NCBI GenBank assembly: GCA_036675505.1
Contig: JAKFEW010000105.1
Coordinates: 60,311 to 124,310, forward strand
DNA length: 64,000 nt
Source: JAKFEW01 sp036675505
GTDB lineage: Bacteria > Cyanobacteriota > Sericytochromatia > S15B-MN24 > JAQBPE01
Direction: 5' to 3'
How positions within the stretch are numbered: position 1 is the stretch's first letter; each line of letters opens with the position of its first letter. The translations under genes and the position numbers were made by a program. Below, piece by piece: positions 39,080-48,195 of the stretch. The notes beneath the pieces were generated by a model that saw nothing but the letters and a program-made list of their open reading frames with translations, was not told the DNA's origin and did not search any database.

Positions 39080-41866
39080 TCAGAAGCGCAGAATACGGCG
39101 AATACGATCGCCATCCGCAACGTACAGACTGCGATCAGTGTCCAGCGCGATGCCGCTCAGCGAGCTCGTGAACGTCGCGCCCGCGGCCACGCCGTCATCG
39201 TCTCCCGATGAGCCGTCGCCCGCGAGCGTCGTGATGTCAAGCGTCGCGGGATCAATCTCCTTGACCACGCCGCCACCCGCGTCGTCGGGAAGCGTCACGA
39301 AGAGGTGGCCATCGGCGTTGTCCACGCAGATGCCGCGGACTTCGGCTTCCAGGATCGTGCGCACCGTGTCGGGGTCGGTGGTCGTGTCGACCTCGATCAC
39401 CTGGCTCGTCGTCGCGATGTAGAACTTGCCGCCATCCGTGACCGCCAGGTGCCGGCCGCCGGCCGGAAGCGCGGTGAGCAGCACGCTACGCGCGCTCAGC
39501 GACGTGCGCTCGTAGACCTTGGACTCGTCGCCTTCGTCGGTGAGCTCGAAGGTATGGCCGAGGCCGTCGGCCGCAATGCCCCAGGCGCGCTCGAAAGCGA
39601 CCGACGACGCCAAGCCTGTGCTGTCGACCATGAAGGAAGGCAGGCTTGCGAGGAAGAGGTCTCCCGTCGTGTTGGCTGCCAGATCCCCAACGGCTATCGG
39701 CGCGCTCAAGCGAGGTAGGCCAGCCACCTTGACGATCTGTTGACCCGAGCCCGCGAAACGCGAGGCGACGCCGTTGGTGGTGATCCGCCAGACCACGCGC
39801 GCGTCCTCGTCGGCGGCGTACACGTTGCCGTCGGCGTCGGCGGTGACGCCAGAGAGCGAGCCAAACCGCGCGGCGATCCGCGTGCCTTCCAGGAGATCGG
39901 GCTCGGTCAGCGCGAACTCGGTCGTGGCCTGGGACGAGGCGATGCCCACGCGGCGGATGCGGTGGTTGCCGCTGTCCGTGACCACGAGCGCCTGCGCGCT
40001 CGCGTCGTAAGCCACCGCACTCGGCCGGTTGAACCGCACCGCGCCCGCTGAGCCAGCGAAGATCCCATCGAGGTAGCCGATGACGCCGCCCGCGACCGTG
40101 CCGACAGCACCCGTCGTGAGGTCCACGCTGCGAACCCGGTTATTGCCGACGTCCGCCACGTAGAGCGTGCCGCCGCCGACCACCAGCCCCGACATGCTGG
40201 CGAAGCGGCCGACGTTCGAGGCCCCATCCTCGTCGCCGCCTATTCCGCCGCCGAGCGAGCTCAGGGCCCCCGCGGCGGTGACCCTGACGAGGCTGCTGCC
40301 AGTCCAGGCGTACAGGTTCCCTGCGGCGTCGGCCGCGAGCGGGCCCTCGCCGTCGACGGCCGCGAGGAGGGTCGCCGTACCCGTCGCCATGTCGATCTCG
40401 TCGATCCGGCCCGACGAGCGAGAGAAGAGCTTCCCTGCGGCCGTGTACACGAGCGTGTCCGGCATGGTGGCGAGCGTCCCCACGGTGGTGGGTATCTCGC
40501 CCGCGGGGACGCGGTAGAGCGCCTTCTCGTCGTCCACCAGCCAGGCCGTCCCATCGATGGCCACAGCGAAAGCCTGCAGGTCGTCCCCTGCGATCCCCGT
40601 GTCGCGGCCGAAGGCCGCGGAGCGCGCCACGACCTGGACGGTGTCCTCGCCCACGACCTTGAGCAGCTTCCCGTAAGACAGCACGTACGTGGCGCCCGTG
40701 CCGTCGACGCCGACCTGGCCGAGCGTCGTGCCTACGCGCGGGTCCAGCGCGTCGATTCGGGCCGAGGATTTCGAGGCGCCCGCGAGGGTCTCGACCCAGG
40801 GCAGCGAGTCCGCCGTCGGGAAGCCGCCCGATTCGCTCACCGCTGGCAGAGCAGGCAGCGTGAGTGTGCCCGCCAGCGCCAGGTCGATGGTCCGGAGCGC
40901 CGCCGCTTCCTGGTCGCGCGCCGTGACGGTCGTCGTGAATATCTTGCCCGACGCCTGAACGACAAGCGTCCACGTACCGGGCGGCACGGCGGAGAAGGAG
41001 GCCAGGCCGTCGGGGTCCGACTGAACCGGCGTATGGTACGGGTCGTACAGGGTCACGTCCGCGTTCGCCACCGGCGTGCCATCCTCGACCACGCGGAGGG
41101 GGATCATAGAGCCGGCGATCTCATAGAGCTCGGCCGGGGTGTCCGTGCCAAGGACCGTAAGGCCGTCGGTGCGCAACAGGTCGGCGAACGCCCGGTCGCG
41201 GAAGTTGACGGGCGGGACGTCGCCCCCGAAGGTGTTCGCCGTCGCGTCGTACTGCGTCAGCTCTGTCACGTATGCGAGGAGGCGTGCGGTGAGGTCCTGG
41301 CCCACGAGCGAGCCGGCTATCCCGGCGGTGTCGGCGGCGTCCCCGCTCTGCGGGCCCGCGAGCAACGAGGCCAGCACGCGCGCGGCGGCGTCGGTGTTCG
41401 CGTTGATCGTGAGCCGCTGGCTGCCGCCGCCGAGCGAGCCGAGCGTGCGCATGACCGCGATCACGCGGCCATCGGCGTCGAGGCCCTCGAGTGTGAAGAC
41501 TCGGTTCTTGCCGGCCGGCACCGTGATCGCGATTTCGCCCGCGAGGGGAATCGCCGGCAGCGCCCCGCCATCAGGTGTGAAGGGCGCCGTCGCGACGATC
41601 GGCGCCGCGATGCCCGGGCCGATCGCGGTCAAGCGGACCTGCGTGATCGCCGCGCCGTCGACGTCCGAGAGGTGGCGGCCAGCGCGCCGCCAGCCCCGCA
41701 GCCCCGCGAAGGAGACGCGCACCGTGCTCTGCGCCGCGGGGGCCAGGGCTGCCCCTGGGCCCACCGCCGTAGGCGGTGCCCCCGCGAGGGGCATGGGAAC
41801 CTGACAGCTGGCGAGGAGCGCGAGCACCAGCGTAAACGGGACGGCAGGTAGGTAGCGGCGGTGCAT
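39080..41866 (-). CDS. Large NHL-repeat lipoprotein
   Basis: ATG 41866 is chosen (GAGGT upstream; upstream residues are not coding). The 928-residue protein begins with a lipoprotein signal (LVLALLASC). A first region (about 50-200) has beta sandwich features (VRLTAIGPGIAAPIVATAPF). A carboxypeptidase-regulatory-like segment lies at about 260-330 (VANADVTLYDPYHTPVQSDP). From about 380 onward come NHL propeller blades, several with the classic GNHRIRRV or GNNRVRSVD signature (VADVGNNRVRSVD, VTDSGNHRIRRVG). Such propellers bind proteins or ligands at the cell surface. A long open plus-strand frame opposite is a shadow. Confidence 0.9.
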   Translation of the reverse strand: MHRRYLPAVPFTLVLALLASCQVPMPLAGAPPTAVGPGAALAPAAQSTVRVSFAGLRGWRRAGRHLSDVDGAAITQVRLTAIGPGIAAPIVATAPFTPDGGALPAIPLAGEIAITVPAGKNRVFTLEGLDADGRVIAVMRTLGSLGGGSQRLTINANTDAAARVLASLLAGPQSGDAADTAGIAGSLVGQDLTARLLAYVTELTQYDATANTFGGDVPPVNFRDRAFADLLRTDGLTVLGTDTPAELYEIAGSMIPLRVVEDGTPVANADVTLYDPYHTPVQSDPDGLASFSAVPPGTWTLVVQASGKIFTTTVTARDQEAAALRTIDLALAGTLTLPALPAVSESGGFPTADSLPWVETLAGASKSSARIDALDPRVGTTLGQVGVDGTGATYVLSYGKLLKVVGEDTVQVVARSAAFGRDTGIAGDDLQAFAVAIDGTAWLVDDEKALYRVPAGEIPTTVGTLATMPDTLVYTAAGKLFSRSSGRIDEIDMATGTATLLAAVDGEGPLAADAAGNLYAWTGSSLVRVTAAGALSSLGGGIGGDEDGASNVGRFASMSGLVVGGGTLYVADVGNNRVRSVDLTTGAVGTVAGGVIGYLDGIFAGSAGAVRFNRPSAVAYDASAQALVVTDSGNHRIRRVGIASSQATTEFALTEPDLLEGTRIAARFGSLSGVTADADGNVYAADEDARVVWRITTNGVASRFAGSGQQIVKVAGLPRLSAPIAVGDLAANTTGDLFLASLPSFMVDSTGLASSVAFERAWGIAADGLGHTFELTDEGDESKVYERTSLSARSVLLTALPAGGRHLAVTDGGKFYIATTSQVIEVDTTTDPDTVRTILEAEVRGICVDNADGHLFVTLPDDAGGGVVKEIDPATLDITTLAGDGSSGDDDGVAAGATFTSSLSGIALDTDRSLYVADGDRIRRILRF

Positions 41867-42016
41867 CCAGGGACCTCGAGGTGGGGCTCGCCAGGCAACT
41901 CCACAGAGCAAGCAGGCTGAGGTCCGCTTTGTACCCAAGGACAAGCGTAGGTTCTCGCCGAAGCACCGCCGACGACACGCCACTTTTCAAGTCAGGAAGA
42001 CCGACGACGTTCGTTG

Positions 42017-42868
42017 CTACTCCTTCGAAGCCCCCATCGCGAGCCCGCCCACGAAGTACTTCTGCAAGAAGGCGTAGAGCAACAGCACCGGCAGCGTGAC
42101 GATCACCGCGGCCGACATGAGCAGCGGCCAGTCGATCGAATGCTCGGTGGTGAAGTAGGAGAGGCCGACCTGCAAGGTGTACATATCGGCGTCCGTCGCG
42201 ACCACCAGGGGCCAGAGGAAGTCGTTCCACTGCACCACGAAGGTGAAGATCGCGACCGTCACGCAGGCGGGCGCGGCGAGCGGCATGATCATGCTCCAGT
42301 AGATCCGCCAGAGGCCCGCCCCGTCGATCTTGGCGGCCTCATCGATCTCGAGCGGGATCGTGTCGAAGTACTGGCGGAAGAGGAAGATGCCGAAAGCGCT
42401 CGCGGCCCCCGGCGCCACGATGCCCGCGTAGGTGTTCAGCCAGCCGCCAGGACCGAGGGCCGGCAGGCTCTTCACGATCAAGAAGAGCGGGATGATCGTG
42501 ACGACCGCCGGCAGCATCATCGTGGCGAGCACGACCGCGAAGAGCGCCTCGCGGCCCGGGAAGCGCAGCCGCGCGAAGGCGAAGGCGGCCATCGAGTCGA
42601 AGAGCAAGTTCAGCAGCGTCGCGGCACCCGCCACGATCGCGCTGTTGAGGAACAGCCGCGGGAAGTTGCCCGTGCCCCAGGCGGCGGCGAAGTTCTTCAA
42701 GGTGGGCTCGGCGGGCCAGAAGACCGGCGGCAGGCGGTACACCTCGGGGCCGCTCTTGATCGCGGTCAGGAACATCCAGCCGAAGGGCACCAGCGCGACG
42801 ATGGTCGCGAGGCCGAGGAAGAGGTAGACGGGCAGCGTCTCGGCGAGCGGTTTGCGCGGCGCGGACAT
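42017..42868 (-). CDS. Carbohydrate ABC transporter permease, MalG type
   Basis: A 283-residue inner-membrane protein with six predicted helices and the conserved EAA loop (EIDEAAKIDGAGLWRIYWSM) that contacts the ATPase. It matches the MalG half of CUT1-family importers (short N-terminus, single helix before the core). It starts one base after the stop of the MalF-type gene (TAG at 42870-42872), so the pair is tightly coupled. No ATP-binding subunit is encoded in the operon; CUT1 systems commonly share an MsmK-like ATPase encoded elsewhere. Confidence 0.95.
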   Translation of the reverse strand: MSAPRKPLAETLPVYLFLGLATIVALVPFGWMFLTAIKSGPEVYRLPPVFWPAEPTLKNFAAAWGTGNFPRLFLNSAIVAGAATLLNLLFDSMAAFAFARLRFPGREALFAVVLATMMLPAVVTIIPLFLIVKSLPALGPGGWLNTYAGIVAPGAASAFGIFLFRQYFDTIPLEIDEAAKIDGAGLWRIYWSMIMPLAAPACVTVAIFTFVVQWNDFLWPLVVATDADMYTLQVGLSYFTTEHSIDWPLLMSAAVIVTLPVLLLYAFLQKYFVGGLAMGASKE

Positions 42869-42869
42869 G

Positions 42870-43760
42870 CTAGGCCTCCTTCTCCTTCAGCCAGCGCATC
42901 TGGATCCAGGTCAGCGCCATCAAAAGCAGGAACATGGCCACCGAGAGCGCCGAGGCGTAGCCGACCTGGTTGAAGGTGAAGGCCACCCGGTAGATGTACT
43001 GGACCGCCGGCATCGTGGCGTCGACGGGGCCGCCGCCGGTCAGCACGAAGATGCGGCCGAAGACCTGGAAGCTGCCGATCAGCGCCATCACCATCACGTA
43101 GAGCGTGAAGGGGCGCAGGAGCGGCAACGTGACGTGGCGGAACTCCTGCCAGCGGCTCGCGCCGTCGATGCGCGCGGCCTCGTAGAGCGTCGGGCTGATC
43201 GACTGCAAGCCCGTGAGCAGGATCGGCGCGTTGTAGGCGGCGCCGACCCACGCGCCCATGATCACGACGGCCACCATCGCCCAGGTCGTGCTGGTGAGCC
43301 ACGGGATCGCGCCGATGCCGACCAGCGAGAGCATGTAGTTCAGCAGGCCGTACTGCTCGTTGTAGAGCCACTGGAAGACCATCGCCGAGATGACCTCGCT
43401 CATCAGCGCGGGCAGGAACAAGAGGGCGCGGAAAGCACCGATGCCGGGCACCTTCTGGTCGAGGGCGATCGCGAGCGCCAGCGCGCCGATCACGCCGAAC
43501 GTCACCGAGCCCGTGGCGTAGACCAGCGTGTTCCAGAGGCCGTGGGCGAAGGTGGGGTCCGCGAGCAGCAGCGCGTAGTTCTTGAGGCCCACGAACTTCA
43601 CGGGCCCGACGATGTTCCAGGACGTGAACGAGAGCGCGAGCGCGACCAGCATCGGCGCCAGCGTGAAGAGCCCGAGCACGAGCAGCGCGGGCGCGACGAA
43701 GAGGTAGGCCGGGCCGTGCCGGCGCAGGGTCGCGAGCAGCGGCTGGCGCGCCACGGTCAT
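42870..43760 (-). CDS. Carbohydrate ABC transporter permease, MalF type
   Basis: A 296-residue inner-membrane protein with six helices and the EAA motif (YEAARIDGASRWQEFRHVTL). The first helix (YLFVAPALLVLGLFTLAPMLV) is typical of short MalF/UgpA-type permeases without the large periplasmic loop of enteric MalF. It lies between the substrate-binding lipoprotein gene (gap three bases) and the MalG-type gene. Together they import a sugar or polyol; the substrate cannot be read from these sequences. Confidence 0.95.
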   Translation of the reverse strand: MTVARQPLLATLRRHGPAYLFVAPALLVLGLFTLAPMLVALALSFTSWNIVGPVKFVGLKNYALLLADPTFAHGLWNTLVYATGSVTFGVIGALALAIALDQKVPGIGAFRALLFLPALMSEVISAMVFQWLYNEQYGLLNYMLSLVGIGAIPWLTSTTWAMVAVVIMGAWVGAAYNAPILLTGLQSISPTLYEAARIDGASRWQEFRHVTLPLLRPFTLYVMVMALIGSFQVFGRIFVLTGGGPVDATMPAVQYIYRVAFTFNQVGYASALSVAMFLLLMALTWIQMRWLKEKEA

Positions 43761-43763
43761 CGG

Positions 43764-45107
43764 CTACTGCGCCTCCGTGGCGTCGATCGCGAGCTGGGCC
43801 ACGCGCTCGGCGGTGGCCAGCGCCTGGGCCGGGTCGCCGCCGTAGAAGGCGAGCTTCACCGCGTCCATGAACGCCTGGTTGGCCTGCGGGTAGGCGTCGA
43901 GCTTGTAGGGCCTGGCCCCCGGCAGCGCCGCGACGAAGGTGCGCACGGCGGGGTCCTGCTTGAAGAACGGATCGGCGTAGAGCGCGCGCCGCACCGGGTA
44001 GCGGCCGAGCTCCCTGGCGAGGCGCATCGCGTAGCGCTCGGAGACGGCCCACTTCATCCACTCGAAGGCGAGCGCCCGGTTGGGCGCGCCGAGCGGCACG
44101 AAGAGCCCGCCGCCGCCCTGCACCGAGCCGCGCGCCTGGCCGTCCATGCCCGCCGGGAAGCGCGTGACGCCGAAGTCGAGGTCCGGCGCGTTCTTGCGGA
44201 TGGTCGCGAAGTCCCAGGGCCCTGTGTAGATCATGGCGACCTTGCCGGCCGTGAACAGCGTGGCGGCGTCCTCGTAGTCCTTGGCCTTGGTGGTGGGCGT
44301 GGGGCCCAGGTGGTCGCGGTGGCCGAGGCCCGTGAGGAAGCTGATCGCCTCGACCGTGCGCGGCTCGGTGAAGGTGGCGCGCACGCGGCCCTGCTGCTCG
44401 GCCATCACGTCGCCGCCGTTCGCGACGACGAAGGCGTAGGTGTGCCAGGAGCCCGTCGTGAGGCCGATGCCGTAGCGGCCTGCGGCCGGGTCGGTCAACT
44501 TCCTCAAGTCTTCGCGCCAGCGCGTGAAGGTGTAGCCGGGGCCCGGCTCGGCCACGCCGGCGGCACGCAGCAGCGCGCGGTTGTACACCAGGATCGTGCA
44601 GTTGGTGTCGAGCGGGACGCCGTAGCGCTTGCCGCGCCAGGTCACGTCGGAGAGCGGGCCGTCGAGGAAGTCTCGCTCGGCGCCCCAGGCCTGCCAGAGG
44701 TCGTCGAGCGGCTCGGCGAAGCCCTGGGCGCCGAGCGCGAAGGGATGCTGGTGCGCGATGTCGGGCGGCCGGCCGCCGATGATCGCGGTCTTCACCTTGG
44801 TGGGCATGTCCTCCCACGGCACGCCGAGCAGCTTGACCGTGACGCCGGGGTAAGCGTGCTCGAACTCGGCGACGAGGTCCTGGTAGAGCGGCGCCGAGGC
44901 GTAGTCGGCGGCGAGCCACACCGTGAGCGTGGCGGGCTTGCCGACCAGCGCCGGGTTCACGGGCGGCACGGCGCCGGTGACGGCCGCCGCGGGTCGCTCC
45001 CCGCCCGCGGGCGCATCGCCGGCAGGCCGCCTTTCCTGGGCGCAGCCGGCGCCCGTGAGGGCCAGCGCGAGCGCACCGACGAGGAAGGAGCGAAAGGTGT
45101 GAGCCAT
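43764..45107 (-). CDS. Sugar ABC transporter substrate-binding lipoprotein
   Basis: The 447-residue product has a lipoprotein signal (LALTGAGC). A Pro/Ala-rich linker is followed by a family 1 (MalE-like) binding fold: TVWLAADYASAPLYQDLVAEF at the N-terminus, GVPLDTNCTILVYNRALLRAAGV in the hinge area, and VAMIYTGPWDFATIRK and GGGGLFVPLGAPNRALAFEWM further on. It is the first gene of a minus-strand operon with two permeases. A symmetric site at 45268-45280 lies upstream and could be an operator. Ligand unknown; a GH38 mannosidase gene elsewhere in the window is the only hint of sugar use. Confidence 0.94.
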   Translation of the reverse strand: MAHTFRSFLVGALALALTGAGCAQERRPAGDAPAGGERPAAAVTGAVPPVNPALVGKPATLTVWLAADYASAPLYQDLVAEFEHAYPGVTVKLLGVPWEDMPTKVKTAIIGGRPPDIAHQHPFALGAQGFAEPLDDLWQAWGAERDFLDGPLSDVTWRGKRYGVPLDTNCTILVYNRALLRAAGVAEPGPGYTFTRWREDLRKLTDPAAGRYGIGLTTGSWHTYAFVVANGGDVMAEQQGRVRATFTEPRTVEAISFLTGLGHRDHLGPTPTTKAKDYEDAATLFTAGKVAMIYTGPWDFATIRKNAPDLDFGVTRFPAGMDGQARGSVQGGGGLFVPLGAPNRALAFEWMKWAVSERYAMRLARELGRYPVRRALYADPFFKQDPAVRTFVAALPGARPYKLDAYPQANQAFMDAVKLAFYGGDPAQALATAERVAQLAIDATEAQ

Positions 45108-45267
45108 GGCGGCGGCATCATACCCTGCTCGCCCGGTTGCCCGGCGCGCGCGATCGACATATTAAGAAATGTAAACGCGATATGACGACCGTATGACGCC
45201 GAGCACCTGTCGATGCAGGTTTCAGCGGCTGCGCAGGGGGGCTGCCAGCGGTTTGCCCGCATCCTTT

Positions 45268-45280
45268 GTGCAAATTGCAC
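45268..45280. promoter_or_regulatory. Palindromic operator-like site GTGCAA-A-TTGCAC
   Basis: A perfect 13-base palindrome, with partial symmetry continuing outward, lies in the 254-base region between the divergent ABC operon (start 45107) and the small gene at 45362. Half sites of this type suit a LacI- or ROK-like sugar regulator, but no such regulator gene is in the window. The rest of the region (45108-45361) contains AT-rich patches (ACATATTAAGAAATG near 45158) likely to be the ABC promoter. Confidence 0.4.
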
Positions 45281-45361
45281 GAATTCCCAACCGACCGTGC
45301 GAGCTAAATTAGATGCACCCCCTCACCCCGGTGCAGCCCCCTTTACCACGGAGAACCGCCG

Positions 45362-45517
45362 ATGGACACCAACATCATCCCGTTCCCCGCGCCCGACGCC
45401 ACCACCGCCCCTGATCCGGTCGCCGAGCGCGCGGCGTTCTTCTTCGACCTCGAGATGGCCGAGCTCTCGGCCGTCATCCCGATGGCCGAGCCGACGGAGT
45501 CCCGCGCGGTTTATTGA
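45362..45517 (+). CDS. Small hypothetical protein of 51 residues
   Basis: ATG 45362 has GGAG eight bases upstream and the frame ends at TGA 45515-45517. The product begins MDTNIIPFPAPDA, has a central FFFDLEMAELS segment and an acidic, Met-rich helix, and ends SRAVY. It is too short for domain detection. The long frame that overlaps it (from 45213) is Arg/Ser/Pro-rich and not protein-like here. It precedes another signal-less small protein gene by 110 bases. Confidence 0.5.
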   Translation: MDTNIIPFPAPDATTAPDPVAERAAFFFDLEMAELSAVIPMAEPTESRAVY

Positions 45518-45626
45518 GGCGCAATCGACAAGCCTCGATCTTCGCCCGGCGCTTAAACCGCCTTTCACGTTTACGCTTGCTCGTCTCGGGCATGATCCCC
45601 TCGTCCCTGCGTGGAGGAGGACCCCC

Positions 45627-46283
45627 ATGGTCGCGCCGATCGACAACAGCCCGAAGATCCCCACCGGCGTGCCCGGCTCGCGGAACGTTGCGCCCAAGGC
45701 GCAGCCCACCGAGGCGCCCGGCATGGCGAGCGACGGGCTGACGCTGAGCAAGCCGGGCGAGGGGCCGACGATCGGCCAGACCTCGAAGATCGCGGGCGGC
45801 AAGATCTACACGACCGATACCGTGAAGATCGACGCCGACCCCGAGCGGGTCATGGCCGCGCTCGAAGGCGATTGGTCCAAATGGTGGCCGAACGGCCAGG
45901 TCGCGGAAGTGCCCTGCGCCATCGCGCTGCCCAGGCCCGAAGAAAATGAAAAGCAGTTCCTCTTCCGCGAGCTCGCGGCGAAGGGCCAGGCCGGCTCGGC
46001 CTACGCCGTGCGCCAGTTCATGCCCACGGCGGAGCAGGCCGGCGCTGGCACGCTGATGATGGTGATCCCCACCAAGCTCGCCGGCGACCTCACCGGCGAC
46101 GGCCGCTTCGAGATCCGCGCGACGCCGGACGGCAAGACGCTGCTCACCGCCAAGTGGGACGGCGTCAAGCCTGAGCACCTCAAGCGCTGGGGCCCCGGCG
46201 CCGAGGGCGTGGCCAAGGCACACCTGGCGCAGGAGAAGCAGGCCCTCGAGAACCTCGGTGCCTGGCTCAAGGCCAATCCCTGA
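45627..46283 (+). CDS. Hypothetical protein, possibly START/SRPBCC-like
   Basis: ATG 45627 follows the strong ribosome site GGAGGAGG. The 218 residues have no signal. A disordered Pro/Lys-rich N-terminus of about 50 residues (VAPIDNSPKIPTGVPGSRN) precedes a domain starting TTDTVKIDADPERVMAALEG, whose order of strand, helix and WPNG turn resembles the start of SRPBCC/polyketide-cyclase-like ligand-binding folds. The end is a helix (HLAQEKQALENLGAWLKAN). The assignment is weak. The N-terminal style is shared with the phospholipase D-like protein at 13110. Confidence 0.72.
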   Translation: MVAPIDNSPKIPTGVPGSRNVAPKAQPTEAPGMASDGLTLSKPGEGPTIGQTSKIAGGKIYTTDTVKIDADPERVMAALEGDWSKWWPNGQVAEVPCAIALPRPEENEKQFLFRELAAKGQAGSAYAVRQFMPTAEQAGAGTLMMVIPTKLAGDLTGDGRFEIRATPDGKTLLTAKWDGVKPEHLKRWGPGAEGVAKAHLAQEKQALENLGAWLKANP

Positions 46284-46380
46284 CGACTTAACGGAAGCTT
46301 AACGACTTCACCCAGCTGTGTAATCTCTCCGTCATTCGGGCCGCGGATAATCCCCCCGTGAGCCGAGAGGAGAGTTCCCG

Positions 46381-46776
46381 ATGGATATGAAGATTGGCAA
46401 CCGGACGGTGAGCGGCGTGGGCCTCGTGAAGCTGGACAAGTTCGGCTGCTACCCCGCCGAGGACACGCCCGCGACGCGCGCGGCGATGGCCCAGGACGGC
46501 CTGGTGCTCGAAGACGCCAGGGGCCAGGAATATTACGCCCACAAGCGCGCGATGGTGAACCGGGACGGCGTCTACGCCGGCCGCGGGGATCGCGTGACGA
46601 TCGGCGGGCTCGCGCTGCGCGGCGTGCACAACGTCAACAAGCTCGACACGCGCAGCGAGCGCATCGGCGCGCGCATCGCGCGGTTCTTCGAGCGGGCGCT
46701 CTTCGAGATCCAGGTGTTCCCGTGGCGGGTGAAGAACGCCGTCACCAGCCTCGTGATGGGCGCCGCCTCGCGCTGA
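46381..46776 (+). CDS. Hypothetical small protein, 131 residues
   Basis: ATG 46381 is preceded by GAGAGGAGAG. No signal or membrane helix is present. The first 85 residues are mostly beta (MDMKIGNRTVSGVGLVKLDK, VLEDARGQEYYAHKRAMV, RGDRVTIGGLALRG) and the C-terminus is a basic amphipathic helix (RIGARIARFFERALFEIQVF). No family was recognised. The 97-base leader contains two TTAAC strings and GATAAT (46346-46351). Confidence 0.68.
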   Translation: MDMKIGNRTVSGVGLVKLDKFGCYPAEDTPATRAAMAQDGLVLEDARGQEYYAHKRAMVNRDGVYAGRGDRVTIGGLALRGVHNVNKLDTRSERIGARIARFFERALFEIQVFPWRVKNAVTSLVMGAASR

Positions 46777-46803
46777 TCGCCCCGCCGGGAAGAGGGCAAG
46801 GGT

Positions 46804-48195
46804 TCAGAGGCCGGCCAGCACCTGCGCCGCGACCTCCGCCGCCTGCACCCGCAGCTCCGGCACCGCCGTGGTCTCCCAGAGCGTGCCCTTGCGCAGCGAG
46901 CCCATCGCCCAGAGGCGCGTCGAGGGGAGCCCGGCTTCGTCGCGCAGCGCGCCGCCCTCCGTGACGTCGAGGCCCATCGAGAGGATGTCCCAGCGCGCGA
47001 CGCCCGTGCCGATCAGGTCGAGGACCAGCGGGTGGCGCATGCGCCGGAAGTTCGCCTCGGGGCCCGTGCAGTTGATCACCCGCGCCACGGCGAGGTCGGT
47101 GGTGCGGCCGTCTCGATAAGCCAGGCGCGCCACGGCGCCTGTGTCCGTCTCGTCGACGGCGCGCAGCCGGGCCGGGTGGACCACCAGCCTGCCCGCAGCG
47201 ACGAGCGCGTCGATGCGCGATTGCGGCGCGGGCGGCATGCGATGGCGGTGGGCCTCCCAATACGACCTGGCATGGCGCAGAAAGCGCCGGCGCTCCACCA
47301 GCGGCAGGCCGCGCCACAGCCCCTGCGCGTGCGGGCGCATCGCGTCGAACACGGCCCGCCAGTCCACGCCCTCGGCCGCCGCCCGCCGCACCTCCTCGCG
47401 CACCATCACGAGCAGCCCGAGCGCCGTGGTGGGCGCGGTGGCGGGCACGACCCAATCGCGGTAGCGGGGCACGAAGCGCCAGGGCATCGGCAGCAGCGCC
47501 CGGCGCGAGACCAGGTGCACGCGGGCCGCGCCGGCGCCGTCCGCGAGCGCGAGCGCGAGGTCCACGGCGGTGAGGCCGGTGCCGACGAGCAGCACCTCGC
47601 CGCCCGCGGGCACCGGCGCGAGCGAGGCCGGGGTCCAGGGATCGCCCACGTACCATGGCCGCTCGGCGAGCTCGGGCGGCAGCCGCGAGGGGTGCGCCGG
47701 CGGGAAATGCCCGAGGGCGAACACCACGCGGTCGGCGGTCACGAGGGTCTCGTCGCCGAGCCGGATGCGGTGGCGATCGCCCACGGGTAGCATGCCGATC
47801 GCCTCGTCGCGCGCAAGGATGAACTCGCGGTCCGGCGGCGCGTTCTGCACCGCCTGCTCGAGCACGTCGCCGACGTAACGGCCGTAGAGCCCGCGCTCGG
47901 CGAAGGTCTGCGGGTCGGCGGTCTCGCCGCGCGCGGCCAGCCAGCGCACGAAGTGGTCGGGATCGTCGGGGTAGGCGCTCATGTTCGAGGCCGGCACGTT
48001 CAGCACGTGCCCCGGCACCTGGGTGCCGTAGGCCACGCCGCGGCCCGGCGGCGGCTTGCGCTCGATCAGCACGACGAGCAAGGGCGGACCCGCCCGACGC
48101 GGGTCGAGCAGCTGTGCGGCGACCATCGCGCCGGCGAAGCCGCCGCCCACGATCGCGACCGTCGATTCCCCTGTATACGACACGCCCGCCATCAT
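46804..48195 (-). CDS. FAD/NAD(P)-binding oxidoreductase-like protein
   Basis: The likely start is ATG 48195 (or 48192). The 463 residues have an N-terminal dinucleotide-binding fold (VAIVGGGFAGAMVAAQLL), a second one (GGEVLLVGTGLTAVDLALAL), GRGVAYGTQVPGHVLNVPA and ARVINCTGPEANFRR. These are hallmarks of the NAD_binding_9/YdhS-like group, which includes hydroxyacylglutathione-like and siderophore-related flavoproteins of unsettled activity. The C-terminus LWAMGSLRKGTLWETTAVPELRVQA closes the FAD site. Substrate unknown. It ends 28 bases after the convergent small gene and shows no operon partner. Confidence 0.88.
   Translation of the reverse strand: MMAGVSYTGESTVAIVGGGFAGAMVAAQLLDPRRAGPPLLVVLIERKPPPGRGVAYGTQVPGHVLNVPASNMSAYPDDPDHFVRWLAARGETADPQTFAERGLYGRYVGDVLEQAVQNAPPDREFILARDEAIGMLPVGDRHRIRLGDETLVTADRVVFALGHFPPAHPSRLPPELAERPWYVGDPWTPASLAPVPAGGEVLLVGTGLTAVDLALALADGAGAARVHLVSRRALLPMPWRFVPRYRDWVVPATAPTTALGLLVMVREEVRRAAAEGVDWRAVFDAMRPHAQGLWRGLPLVERRRFLRHARSYWEAHRHRMPPAPQSRIDALVAAGRLVVHPARLRAVDETDTGAVARLAYRDGRTTDLAVARVINCTGPEANFRRMRHPLVLDLIGTGVARWDILSMGLDVTEGGALRDEAGLPSTRLWAMGSLRKGTLWETTAVPELRVQAAEVAAQVLAGL

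Noticed and set aside
42852..45185. A 777-codon plus-strand open frame
   Set aside because: Antisense to the ABC binding protein and permease, which have clear families. No ribosome site and biased composition.
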